Positions 22,240 through 32,422 of a stretch of 59,148 bases of DNA are shown piece by piece. The notes under the pieces were generated by a model. It ran no database searches. It was given only the letters and a program-made list of their open reading frames with translations, and was not told the origin of the DNA. Source of the stretch: Rhizophlyctis rosea (lineage: Eukaryota; Chytridiomycota; Chytridiomycetes; Rhizophlyctidales; Rhizophlyctidaceae). How positions within the stretch are numbered: the stretch's first letter is position 1; each line of letters starts with the position of its first letter. Location: NCBI GenBank assembly GCA_027596075.1, contig JADGJC010000256.1:1-59148 (forward strand), in the 5' to 3' direction. The position numbers and the translations under genes were made by a program.

Positions 22240-23628
22240 ATGTCAGACTTCGACTTCACTGAGCATTCCCACAGACGGTAAACATAGGCAGTCGCATGCC
22301 TAAAAATAGCACCACTCTCATATGAATCGTTGACAGGTGGAACCCATTGACGGACTCTTGGGTCTTATGTTCTCCCCACCGGGCCAAAAGGCCTTGGCAA
22401 GGTATGTTCGTGTGAACACTCATACCTGCAAGCTGCATTCTAACGGTCCGCGCTGTTCATAAGGTCAGCAGGAAGATGCTCCCGTCGACAACAAACCAGC
22501 CTATGTGCCGGACTGTTACCTATGCCCTGGAAACAAACGGGCTGGTGGAGCTCTGGAGAATCCACAGTATGAGAACACATTTGTATTCACGAACGACTTC
22601 CCAGCTGTCAAAGCTGAGCAACCACCATATGTCGAAGATTTTGATGGTAAGAACTTCGGTAAGACCTGCAAGTACGTACCAGCATACTAATGTTGCAATG
22701 GAAGGATCCTCGTTGTCAGCCTTGAAGCATAATCTCTTGAAAGTAGAAGGGGTCCGGGGCGTTTGTAAGGTCATTTGTTTCACTCCGCGCCACAATGTTA
22801 CTATGGCAGAGATGGAATCGAAAGAGATTGTTTCAGTCATTGACGCATGGACTACGCAGTATAAGGAGCTGGCATCATTAGATTATGTCAACTATGTGCA
22901 GATCTTTGAGAATAAGGGAGCAATGATGGGATGCTCCAATCCGCATCCACACGGACAGGTGGGTTCAATGGCGCTATGAAAAAGTCATGATCCCTCTAAC
23001 CCATTGCTTTGTCACAGATCTGGGCAACCGAAGACATTCCAGAAGAACCTTCAAAAGAAATCCGCTCCTTTACCGCATATCGGCAAAAACACTCCTCCTG
23101 TCTCCTTTGTGACTACGTCAAACTCGAAGAATCCTCCACAGCCCGAATTGTACATCAAAATGCCTCTTTCATCTGCGTCGTCCCCTTCTGGGCTGTATGG
23201 CCCTACGAGACCCTCATTATGTCCAAGCAGCACGTCACATCTCTACCTGAGCTGAATGATCAGCAGAAAGCGGATTTAGCAGACATAATGCGAGTCGTGA
23301 CTTGCAAGTATGATGTTGTTTTCAAGACAAGTTTCCCGTACTCGATGGGAATCCACCAGGCGCCTGTTGATGGCAAGGTTCATGAAGGAGATTGTCACTT
23401 GCATGTGCACTTTTATCCGCCGCTTTTGAGGAGTGCGACAGTGAAGAAGTTCTTGGTCGGGTAGGTTTCCAATGTTTCAATCAGTGCTTTGTACAATCGT
23501 ACTAACCCGTATGCTGGTGCAGGTTTGAAATGATGGGTTCCCCACAGCGAGACCTTACATCTGAGCAAGCGGCGGAGCGTCTGAGACATTGTTCTGATGT
23601 ACATTACAAGAAGCGTGGAAATGAGTAA
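22240..23628 (+). CDS. GAL7: Galactose-1-phosphate uridylyltransferase (Leloir pathway)
   Basis: ATG 22240 opens [13 protein letters not shown]; removal of the first intron gives [20 protein letters not shown], the conserved GALT N-terminus. About six exons end at TAA 23626-23628, giving ~360 residues, the normal length. The [14 protein letters not shown] stretch supplies the CxxC metal ligands, and NPHPHGQIW contains the HPH triad whose second His is the uridylylated nucleophile. The C-terminal half includes [35 protein letters not shown] and the [13 protein letters not shown] metal/structural motif. The enzyme exchanges UMP between UDP-glucose and galactose-1-phosphate in the cytosol. No epimerase or galactokinase gene is nearby, so there is no GAL cluster here. 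Confidence 0.96.
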
Positions 23629-23981
23629 CTTGTGAATCTGTTCTGCGGGCTATCAAGAAGACAAGATTGAAACTGCACTGGTGACTTTGCAGGGATCTCT
23701 GCAGATTGTTAGACGTATTTCCCGCACACTAGGTGGTATGACTGATCGTGCAATGGCTGTACATGTAACAAAGAAGTGGACACTTGCTCAGTTGTGCAAA
23801 GTGGATGAGCCATGTATAATTCTTCAAATGGGGACCTGTGATGCAAGCGACTACTGGAGGCCTTATCAATGCATGTCCAACGAAATCAGATTGAGACGTA
23901 AAAATGTACAAGATAGTACATTGCGGGGTTCTTTTTACAATGAACGGATATATCATTTACAGTTTGACATCTCGCTTTATC
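23629..23981. other. Convergent intergenic region, GALT / TEX9-like
   Basis: About 350 bp lies between convergent stops. A 109-codon plus-strand open frame begins at 23681 but shows no family signal. It presumably holds two 3' ends. Confidence 0.4.
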
Positions 23982-26072
23982 CTATACTTCCCAATTCAGA
24001 GCCCTTATGAACTCTTCCTCCGTGAATTGCAACAGTTTGGCAGCCTCGACGTGCATCTGCGGGGGAAATCAACGGATTTGATGCCAGGAAAAATATGAGG
24101 AAGGAAAAAAGGCCCATCGGATGACATACCTTCTGCCGCTTCACCACATCCACTAGCAAAGCCTGCTTCCTAAACGCAGCAAGAAGCTCTGTCTTTTGCC
24201 GTTGCAATCGTTTGATATCTGCCAGAAGGCGGTCGTTTGTGCGTCTGGCTTGATCCAGCTTTTCCTAATCGAGTATCAAGTATCCGGTAAATTGACATAC
24301 CATGACCCAACAAAGCTCCTCGAGGTACCCATACCTTTGCATCTCCTCCCGCCCTGCTAACCGCCGCCTTCAGCTTTTCAATCTCCTCCGCTTGCCTATT
24401 GAGCCGCACATCTTTTGCATTGATGTCTTGCTCAGCCTGGCGATGGGAGCGCTGGAGGGACTCGTAGTCGCGTTTCAGGGAGGCTAGGGCAGTTTCTGCA
24501 TTTTCAAGGCGAGTGGTCAGAGTTGTTGTGGTGTTTTTGGAGGATGTAAGGTTTGACTGGTCGATGAGGTCAGAACATAATCCAACTCATTGTGAGACTC
24601 TAAAACGGGAGACACTCACTTGCAGATTTGAGAGATTCTTGTTGAGTTTGACCTTCTCTTCCTCCGATGCTTTAAGCTTTTGTTCGAGGGACGCTATTGT
24701 TTGAGACTGCAGCGATCCATTAGCATATCCGTGGGCATTGGTTGCCTGATCAAAAAGATTGAATGCACAACGGAACACACCTTTGACTCCCGCTCTTGAA
24801 GCAGCTTATCAAACTCCTCCTGCATAACAGTCACTTTCGCTTGGAGGAGCCGGTTTGCAGTATCTTCGGAGTTCCATATGAAGGTCATATCTTTTGCTGC
24901 AGAAGGACGAATCAACAACCATGACCTTACCAGTGGCACTATCTCCTTCTTTGGCCTCACTCAATACAAAAGAGAGTGGTGTCTCGTTTGCAGATGCCGA
25001 TGGGACCAGGCCAAGTTTTTGGTCTGCGATGCGGTCCAATGCGGCCGGGGCTGTTCGGACTGGCCTGAAGGGGGATGAATACCCATTGGGTTGATTGTCA
25101 AGATGATGGGATGCATACATCGGTCGTCTAACCTGCCCATGGTAAGAGACTGTCGTCGCACATGGTGGACAGTTCTCGGACGCTCCTGTTGCGGCATCGT
25201 GAATCTTTATGATATCCATAGTCTTTTGCAAGCTCCAAAGTCGGAGTGCCTGGACTGACCGTTCTGGTATCAGAATTTGGAATTGCGGGCGTACCAATCT
25301 TGCCTGCGCGTGGTTGGGATTGGCGTCTGGCCTGAGCTGGCCTGAGGGCGATGATCATGAGATTTAGGACTTTGCTTTTCCAAAAAAACATTAGTTCCTA
25401 CCCTCCAACGTCTTCTGCAGCTCGACTGATGAGACTTGGTTTTCGTGTCCGTGGCTGGTCGAGTGCCTGTTTCCCTTCTTTCTGATGGGGATGCGCGGGT
25501 CATAAATCTGATTTCCAAATGGTCTTTGTGAAATCGCGACCCTCTACTCACAACCACGGCTTCCACGCTCTTGACCACTTGGGATGTTTTATCTTGGATT
25601 TTTTTGTTCTTACGGCTGTTGAGTTAAAGATAAATCATAAGAATTCACAAGAGCTATGGTTCGTAGTCAAAACCTTGTGGATACCTACATATACTCCTTT
25701 TCGCGTTTCAGTAATTCTTTGCTGATGCCAATGGATACTTCGTTCCCATCGTCATCGTTATCTGCGTTGGTGGTTAGTCATCATAAAAAAAGATGAGAAT
25801 ACCGGACAGTTGTTTATAGACAAGTATAAGGATGAACATGTTCAAACAGCACCCACTCACCGCTGGCGATGGTTGATGCATCAGAATTCTCGTGATCGCT
25901 CTACGATGGTGTAAGTGCATCAATGGGTTGAATTTAACGGAGGATGAATGTTTGGATTTGACACGATGTAGTAGTCTACCTCCTCTTCACCGTCTGTTCG
26001 TGATCTTCGTCGATATTGGGAGAATGACGGTGTGAAGGACAGAATTGGGTCGGGCGCGATTGATGCCGCCAT
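23982..26072 (-). CDS. TEX9: TEX9-like coiled-coil protein, probable ciliary/flagellar component
   Basis: ATG 26072 (MAASIAPDPILSFTPSFSQ) to TAG 23982-23984, with about ten short exons. The N-terminal third is a basic, Ser/Thr-rich disordered region. From the middle on, Gln/Glu/Lys/Leu heptads dominate (TVMQEEFDKLLQERESK, LEQKLKASEEEKVKLNKNL, VRLNRQAEEIEKLKAAVS). The C-terminus is diagnostic: LLAAFRKQALLVDVVKRQK spliced to MHVEAAKLLQFTEEEFIRAL closely parallels the conserved end of vertebrate TEX9 (recalled as ...[26 protein letters not shown]). TEX9 belongs to the gene set retained with motile cilia and is linked to centriolar satellites and sperm in animals. It is head-to-head with an ARMC2-like gene, another axonemal factor. 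Splice borders in the 5' half are uncertain. Confidence 0.78.
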
Positions 26073-26382
26073 TGCGGAGGTCGAATTTACAATGCCTATC
26101 AATTGGGTAACTCAAAAAACTATAAATTGTCGTCGATATGGTGGAGATGAGAACAAGATGGTTGCACGATGGCAAAGTGGTCGGGAGCATCTGTGGAAGG
26201 GAAATCTGTTTGCAACATGACCGTGCCACCCGAAGCAATGATCATGATTACTCAAGCGTTGATAAAGCCACCAATGATGCGAACTTTGATATAAACATTT
26301 CATTTCATTTTCACTTTCTCTCATCAACCTGGATCTGCTCGTCTTGCGTTTCCTCATCATTTCGTTCAATCCGTGTGTAAAG
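26073..26382. promoter_or_regulatory. 310-bp bidirectional promoter shared by TEX9-like and ARMC2-like genes
   Basis: This is the only DNA between the two divergent start codons. It has a GTTGCACGATGGCAA imperfect palindrome and a T/C-rich tract (TTTCATTTCATTTTCACTTTCTCTC) before the ARMC2 ATG. Both genes are expected in flagellum assembly, so shared timing during zoospore formation is likely (inference). Confidence 0.55.
26161..26175 (+). promoter_or_regulatory. X-box-like (RFX-type) palindrome
   Basis: GTTGCACGATGGCAA has half-sites GTTGC and GGCAA in the inverted arrangement of the RFX X-box (GTTGCC-AT-GGCAAC), but with a four-base spacer and one mismatched base per half. RFX factors drive ciliary genes in animals. 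The match is imperfect, and RFX control of flagellar genes in fungi is not assumed. Confidence 0.3.
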
Positions 26383-29300
26383 ATGTCAATAGCATCCCCT
26401 TCCATACGTCAACCAGTCCGTCGCAACCGCACGCACATAACGCCTTCAGACATCATATCAGAAGCGCGAGCTTCATTACTCAATCCAACGCGTCCGTGGA
26501 CCCCAGCAGTGTCCACCCGTGACGACTTGTCATCTACGAGCTTAGGTCCCACTTCAATCCGCCCATCACCGCCACGCCGTCTCAAACCCCTATCGCACAT
26601 CCCATCTCCTTCTCCATCCCCATCCCCAACACCTACACCCACACCAGATTCGTTCCCAATCTATCCCTCCCCACCACCATCCGCATCACCAACTCCCACC
26701 GCTAACCCAACTTGGACAAATATAAAGCGATGTTTGCATGATTTGCACTCGCCAACGGGCGCCTTGCCTTTGGACTTGGGACTGAGGCTGCAAGCTTTGA
26801 GGGATGCCCTGGAAGATAGCGGTTGGTTGAGATCTTCAGATAATGAGGAGAATCCGAATGCGGCGCGATTGCCGGGAGCCGAGAAGAGATACAGAGATGC
26901 GGTCTGTAGGAAGTTGATTCAGTGGATGGATGCGGAGGGGACGGCGGAGGTTGCGGTTGGAGCTTGTGGACTTTTGTTGCGTGTAGGTTTTGGTTGGTGT
27001 TGTTTGGAAAACATTGTAGGAAAAGGTTTGCATACTTATGGCCCGCCTGCATCATTTTGCCCAAAAGCTTTCGGATAACGACCAAATACTCAACAATGCT
27101 TGCAAGCTGCTGCTGAAACTCAGCAAAAACGAGAAGAATGATGGGTTCTTCCGTGAATTCGCCGTTTTGAGTACTGTTTTCCTTGTTTGTAATGTTCCCT
27201 TATTCTGCTTATGGATGTCTAATATGACCCTGCTCACCAGCCAGCCTTCTGTCATTCTTGTCCTCCGCAACGAACAAAACGGCGCAACAAATGGATTCAC
27301 TAACATCCGCGGCATGGACATTGAAGAATGCGTCAAATGAGCAGAAGAATGTTGATATGATTGTGGAGGAAGATGGGATTGGAGTGTTGTGTGGAGTTTT
27401 GGCCATGGTTGCAGATGTGGGTTCAATTGGCATGCTTGACATATTCAAGCTTCTGACCCGATTGGGGTTTCTGGTCATTGCAGATGAACTTCTCAGAGGT
27501 TGACGACGAGCGCCTGGGAGCTATTGTTGGACTGTTGATTCAGGTGAGCCTTGGAAGATTGGAGAATGCCTCCTGTGTTTTAACAAATATGCAATGAACA
27601 AGCTTCTGATGTGGCCATCAAGATAACAGCAACCCTGCGGAATATCGTCGCCTGCAATCCAGATCATTGCCCTATCTTCCTTCGAAATCTCTCTAGTGGC
27701 AACTCATCGTCGAATGTAACACCAATAGACGCTCTCTACCACCTCATGGAGGAAGACAGTGTGCTGAGCGAGGCGGAAGATGTCATGTTGAACGTCGCTC
27801 GGGTGTTGAGGTATGGTTCGGCGCTGATGATGCATTTTGACAATCTCCCATTGACACATGTTGTTCAACTCAGTAAGCTTTCTTCACATCCAACCACTCT
27901 TCTCCATCTCGGTGGGCGCCCAAACATCACACGCATCCTCCACCTCATGGTAGCTTTCCAGGACAATAAAGTGAGTCTCTCTCGACAATCAGCCTTCAAC
28001 AGCGCCGCATTCCCTTTGTCCATCAACTCGAGAATCACGGTAACTAACTTACCAAAGCACCCCTCCCATCATCCCCAGCCGCTCCTCCTCCGCCTCGCCT
28101 TCCTACTTGGTAACCTTACGACATCTACATCATTGGGGCAACATGCAATTATTGCTGATGGTGGTGGCTTGGGGACCATTATGGCGCTCCTGGGAGAGTA
28201 TGTAGGGGCCGTAATGGAGGAAAGTGATGACGGAGGGGAGGAAGAAGTTAAGGATGCTGTGGACATAGCAAGAGAGGAAAATGAGGACGTTATTGTCAAG
28301 GTATGGACATGGCAGATGATCATGGTCCTCATGTGCTCTGACGTTGAATTCCTTCGCTATTGGTCTGCCTGATCACAGCTGGTGCGACTGATAGCGAACC
28401 TCGCCTTGGATCCCCAGGTGGGGAAGAGGATCGTTGGAATGTTGGAAGTGGAAGGGTTGATTGATCTGCTAGGTTTGCTTTCTTTTTGACATCGGGTTTG
28501 CGCATTGTGTGCGATTCTCACTGAATGACTTTTCCAATTATGATTTTTGGAAGAAGGGAAAAGGGCCAAATGTAACGAAGAGTTTACGCTCAATATCATT
28601 GGCGCAATAGCAAACTTCACATATTATGTGAATGCACCAGTAAATGTGCTCCTTAAACGGCGAGTGGACATTGTCAATTGTGAGTGTTTCCTGATCATTT
28701 GCAATCATGAAAGTTCCAACATGATTTGACATCAAACTTCAATAGTACTTCTTCCATTTCTGATGGACTCCAACCCGGAAACCGTCATGCAGACTTCCCG
28801 TGTTTTCGGTAACTTGTCTCGATTTGAAGATGTGCAAAACGTGTTGGCGACATGCAGAGGTGAATGTAAAATTGCTGTTAGAGGTCAGATTGGGCCCACA
28901 TCTTATGATATGACATCTTGTATAATCAGGGACAGAACTTTTTACAATCCTTCTGGATCATCAGGACCCTTCCGTCCTCTTCCAAGCCTGTGGGGTCATC
29001 ATCAATCTTCTAAGACCGAGACCGAGGAGCGGGGGGTACAGTGGGGTGGCAGATGGGAGGGTACAGGAATCAGTGCATGCCAGGATTGTCGTGGAGAACG
29101 GAGGTGTGGAGAAGTATGTTATTGGAGGAAATTTCATTTGCCTTTTGGGGGAGCAGCTATTGATGAGTTGCTGTGCAGGTTGTTGGATGTACTAGAGTAT
29201 GCTACCACCGAAGCGGATGTGTTATCGGTGAATGTTGCTGGGAAGGCGTTGCATAATCTTCGGTATGGAAGTGGATTGCTTTCGTAAAAGGCCACGCAAT

Positions 29301-29473
29301 GATGTTGATGTTCGTTCTTCCCCAGACATCACAGATCCCCTCAACTTTTGACACCAGAGCTGGTGGTGACAAGGTTGATGCCGGTGCTGGGCAGCGCATC
29401 GGGTACGGATAGAACATTGCCGAACATTTGGGCAAGCGGACATCACAATTTACAACTTTTTCTCTTCATATAG
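26383..29473 (+). CDS. ARMC2: ARMC2-like armadillo-repeat protein, probable radial-spoke/axoneme assembly factor
   Basis: ATG 26383 (MSIASPSIRQPVRRNRTH) to TAG 29471-29473, with a dozen exons. Near the N-terminus, ITPSDIISEARASLLNPTRP parallels the ARMC2 motif with IISEAR...RPFTP. A Pro/Ser/Thr-rich low-complexity stretch follows (PSPSPSPTPTPTPD). The rest is a run of short helical exons typical of armadillo repeats: DNDQILNNACKLLLKLSKN, SAAWTLKNASNEQ, LLLRLAFLLGNLTTSTS, LVRLIANLALDPQVGKRIVG, LNIIGAIANFTYYVN and VMQTSRVFGNLSRFEDVQNV. ARMC2 (Chlamydomonas PF27) is the IFT adaptor that carries radial spokes into cilia. Assignment rests on the N-terminal motif plus repeat order. Exon borders near 28,870-29,150 are the least certain. 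Confidence 0.77.
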
Positions 29474-29667
29474 AACTCGCAGATTGTTGGTCCGACCAAG
29501 ATGATCCTCTCATAGACGAGATGCGCAACGTCATGGCTCGGCTTAGCACGGATTTTGAAATGGACTAGTTGATTCCCACATTGCTCCCATTGTAGATTGA
29601 AATCCCTAATGATGTATATGGAACACCAAAACAGTAGATTGTATTGCATATTGAAAGGCGACCAAGA

Positions 29668-31177
29668 TCATGTCTTATCGTCGCTGCTGATTTGAAGATC
29701 TCTTCTCATCCGTCCGGAGAGATTCTTCACGTCCGTGCTAGGCCCAGCCACCCTTCCCTTCCCTTCGGATTTAGGTCCTGATATTGTGTTCCCAAAGCGG
29801 TCGTATTCCTCCTCATCTTCAACCTCCTCTAACTCGTCCTCATCTTCCTCCTCATCCACATTCCCACTATCTTCTCCCCCTTCCACAATCGTGTTCCCAA
29901 ATCGATCCACCTGTCCAACCCCCGCGCCCTTGCCTTTTACAACAGTATTTCCGAACCGATCCACCTCCACCTCCCCATCGTCCTCCTCACCCCCCTCGCT
30001 GCCCTCCATATCGTCATCACTTTCATCCGCATGGTTTGGATTTGAGTGCAACAGGTCATCGTCATCGTCAGAGCCATGATGTTTATTTTGCCATTCGCGT
30101 TCTGCGGACTCTAAGTACTCGTTTTGTGCTCGGACCACGTCAGCTGAGTCTGTGCATTGGGCGTAAAGGTCCAGAAGAGTTCTGCAGGAGTCAAAGAGGG
30201 ATGAGTGGTTCTTGTGATGTGCTCGTCGGAAGTTCCGGTAGGAATGCAAAAGGAGCATATGGAAGACATACTCATTGATCTCGAAAAATGCGTGACCCCA
30301 TTTGAATTTTGCTAGGAGACGCGATCCATATTCTTTGAAGCCTGTGAATGACACGCAACATTAAACATACTTCCCTGCAACTTCAAAATGAACAGCCGCA
30401 TCCCACCTGTGATGTACAGAGCGGCGGCTAACGCTTCCACGCAATTTAATTTGAACGGACGGCCGTAGTTGACAGAGTTTGCCGCTACAAGGTAAGGTAC
30501 TGCAATACATCGCTGTCAGTTTTCAGCAATATTGAAGTCGATTTCCAAATGCAACAGAACATACAAAGACGTTCGTGCGGCGAACGAATCTTCTCAAAAG
30601 GGACTTCATCGATCCGTGCCCACGAGCAGTCCACGACACAGAGACCAGTAGATTCGACTATGGACCGGTCGGCTGGGGAGACAGACTGCTTTCCCTTCGG
30701 GCTGATATGGTAGGTGTAAATATTTGATCACATCACCAATCTGCAGGGTGGGATACGAACGTCAAAACTATGCCCTTGAAGCGCTGTCCGACTCTTAACG
30801 TTCTGAGCATGTCCAGCCGCGCCAATTTGCGGCCTGAGCACCGTTTGGGGTCGCAATGGTCAAAATCCTGAATAAGAGCAGTTGGGACGTTTCAGCCGTG
30901 GGCAAAGGTCACAGTATGACTTACCCACATGGCTATCGGCAGAGGAATGGGACCTGTTTCAACGTCACTACCACTCTCGTTATCTGATTCGTCTTCGCTT
31001 ATGCCGTTGTGGTAAACAACGGTAAGTGTCCAGCACCAACTTGGATGGGCAAATATTCCCACACCTTCTGTCATTTGATGGCGACAAGTCGAGGTCCTTG
31101 TCCGATACTGCAGTCGTCCGCTTACCGCCTCGCCCACCACCCGCGCCACCTCTTTTGTTACGGAAAGATTTACCCAT
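29668..31177 (-). CDS. TSR3: 18S rRNA aminocarboxypropyltransferase Tsr3
   Basis: ATG 31177 opens [20 protein letters not shown]; the stop is 29668. Exons carry [20 protein letters not shown] (the hallmark DxDHCDPKxCSG), then [40 protein letters not shown], and [20 protein letters not shown] spliced to [15 protein letters not shown] and [11 protein letters not shown]. This is the complete RLI-like plus SPOUT-type core of Tsr3, which transfers the 3-amino-3-carboxypropyl group from SAM to the hypermodified pseudouridine near position 1191 of 18S rRNA in the cytoplasm. The C-terminus is a long acidic extension with three DRFGNT repeats. The stop is 195 bp from the convergent ARMC2-like stop. 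Confidence 0.95.
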
Positions 31178-32422
31178 AGCACGACTAGGTATCAGCAAAG
31201 GTTGTTGCAAAAATAGCACCAGATTGAGAGGTTGGAGGGAAAGAAAGATGTTGGACAGTGGACACTGGCCCTCAACTGGGTGTGGGGCCAGCATCGTGCA
31301 TCGTGCATCGTGTGGGGCCTATGATGACATGGCATGAGTCACCACAGTCAACCCTTTGATTTTGAGAGCATCTACAGCGTTGAGCTGGCACGGTCAAAAA
31401 ATTTGGTACGCGTTTCTGCCGAATTGATGTCTATCCGGCTGGGTTGAGCCTGACCGTGAATTAGACAACTCACTGGCATAGGAGTCTTCGATAGCCTCTA
31501 AAGATCCCATGATCTGAGGTCTCGTTATGGATAATAAACGAAGTTCCGATGATTGCAAAAGTGTTAGGAGCCGACGTTCACCTTGCCTGAGGGGTCCACC
31601 GTGTGGGTAGAGGGCGGGTTGGGTTTCCCTTTGAGCTGGTCCGGCGACATTTCCACTCTCACGACTACGGATACGACGGTCTTTCGATTTCGAATACCTT
31701 TCAACTACGACGGTCTTCCGACTTCGACTGCACTTCGGCTTCGTTCGACTTTCGCGACCTTTTCGATTCGACGATCTTCGATTACGATTACTCCAGCTCA
31801 ATGGGAACTGCTGTTATTAGTTATGGACCTGATCATCCTTTGTACTGCGTACTAAATCCTCCGCAATGTCACAGATCGGCCGCGGCTCTCAGCCAAAGGA
31901 GAGTCCGGTCCCGGCAAGGTGCGATATCAAAATGGTCCTGTTCTACACTTTCTTGTACCAAAGTGGGCTGCTACATCGCCGCCCATCGCGAAACTCCTTG
32001 GGTCATTGTTGCCATCCGACCTACTCATAATGGATCATCTGATGCCATCCTTGCACGCGAGTTGACTTCAATGCCCTTGGAGGTTGTTGAGTTAAGCATG
32101 ATGACCAGTCTGTACTCCCGTCCCTATGTACTGGTCATAACTTGTGTATCACTTCTCTTCTGATATTGAACTGAATGGATTGTTTTCTCTGGCTGTCACA
32201 ATCGCTTGATGGAATGAAAAGGCTTTGAGAATCACCAGGGACTCGATGGCACACACACTCGTCATAAATTCGTGCAAATCCATGACCGTTACGAGAATTA
32301 TACCAGCTTCAAAATTTGCAAAGCATTCCTTGCATTACATTGTATCACGATTACATGCATAGCACCCAGCTTTGTGGCCATTCTTCGCTTCCTACTGCTT
32401 CATTTGACAATGATCACAACCT
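31178..32422. other. Intergenic region upstream of TSR3
   Basis: About 1.2 kb between TSR3 and the end of the BRPF-like gene. It contains a 7-bp microsatellite at 31291-31311. A TACGACGGTCTTCCGA/TTCGA-type degenerate repeat at ~31660-31790 makes both strands look open; the minus-strand frame appears Arg/Ser-rich only because of this repeat. No supported gene was found. Confidence 0.4.
31291..31311 (+). repeat. (GCATCGT)3 microsatellite flanked by TGTGGGGCC direct repeats
   Basis: Three perfect GCATCGT units lie between two copies of TGTGGGGCC (31281-31289 and 31311-31319), about 110 bp upstream of the TSR3 ATG. Confidence 0.9.

Noticed and set aside
31394..31801. Arg/Ser-rich minus-strand frame resembling an SR-protein domain
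   Set aside because: No ATG start, no RNA-recognition motif, and the RS-like run is produced by a degenerate TTCGA/TACGACGG repeat.
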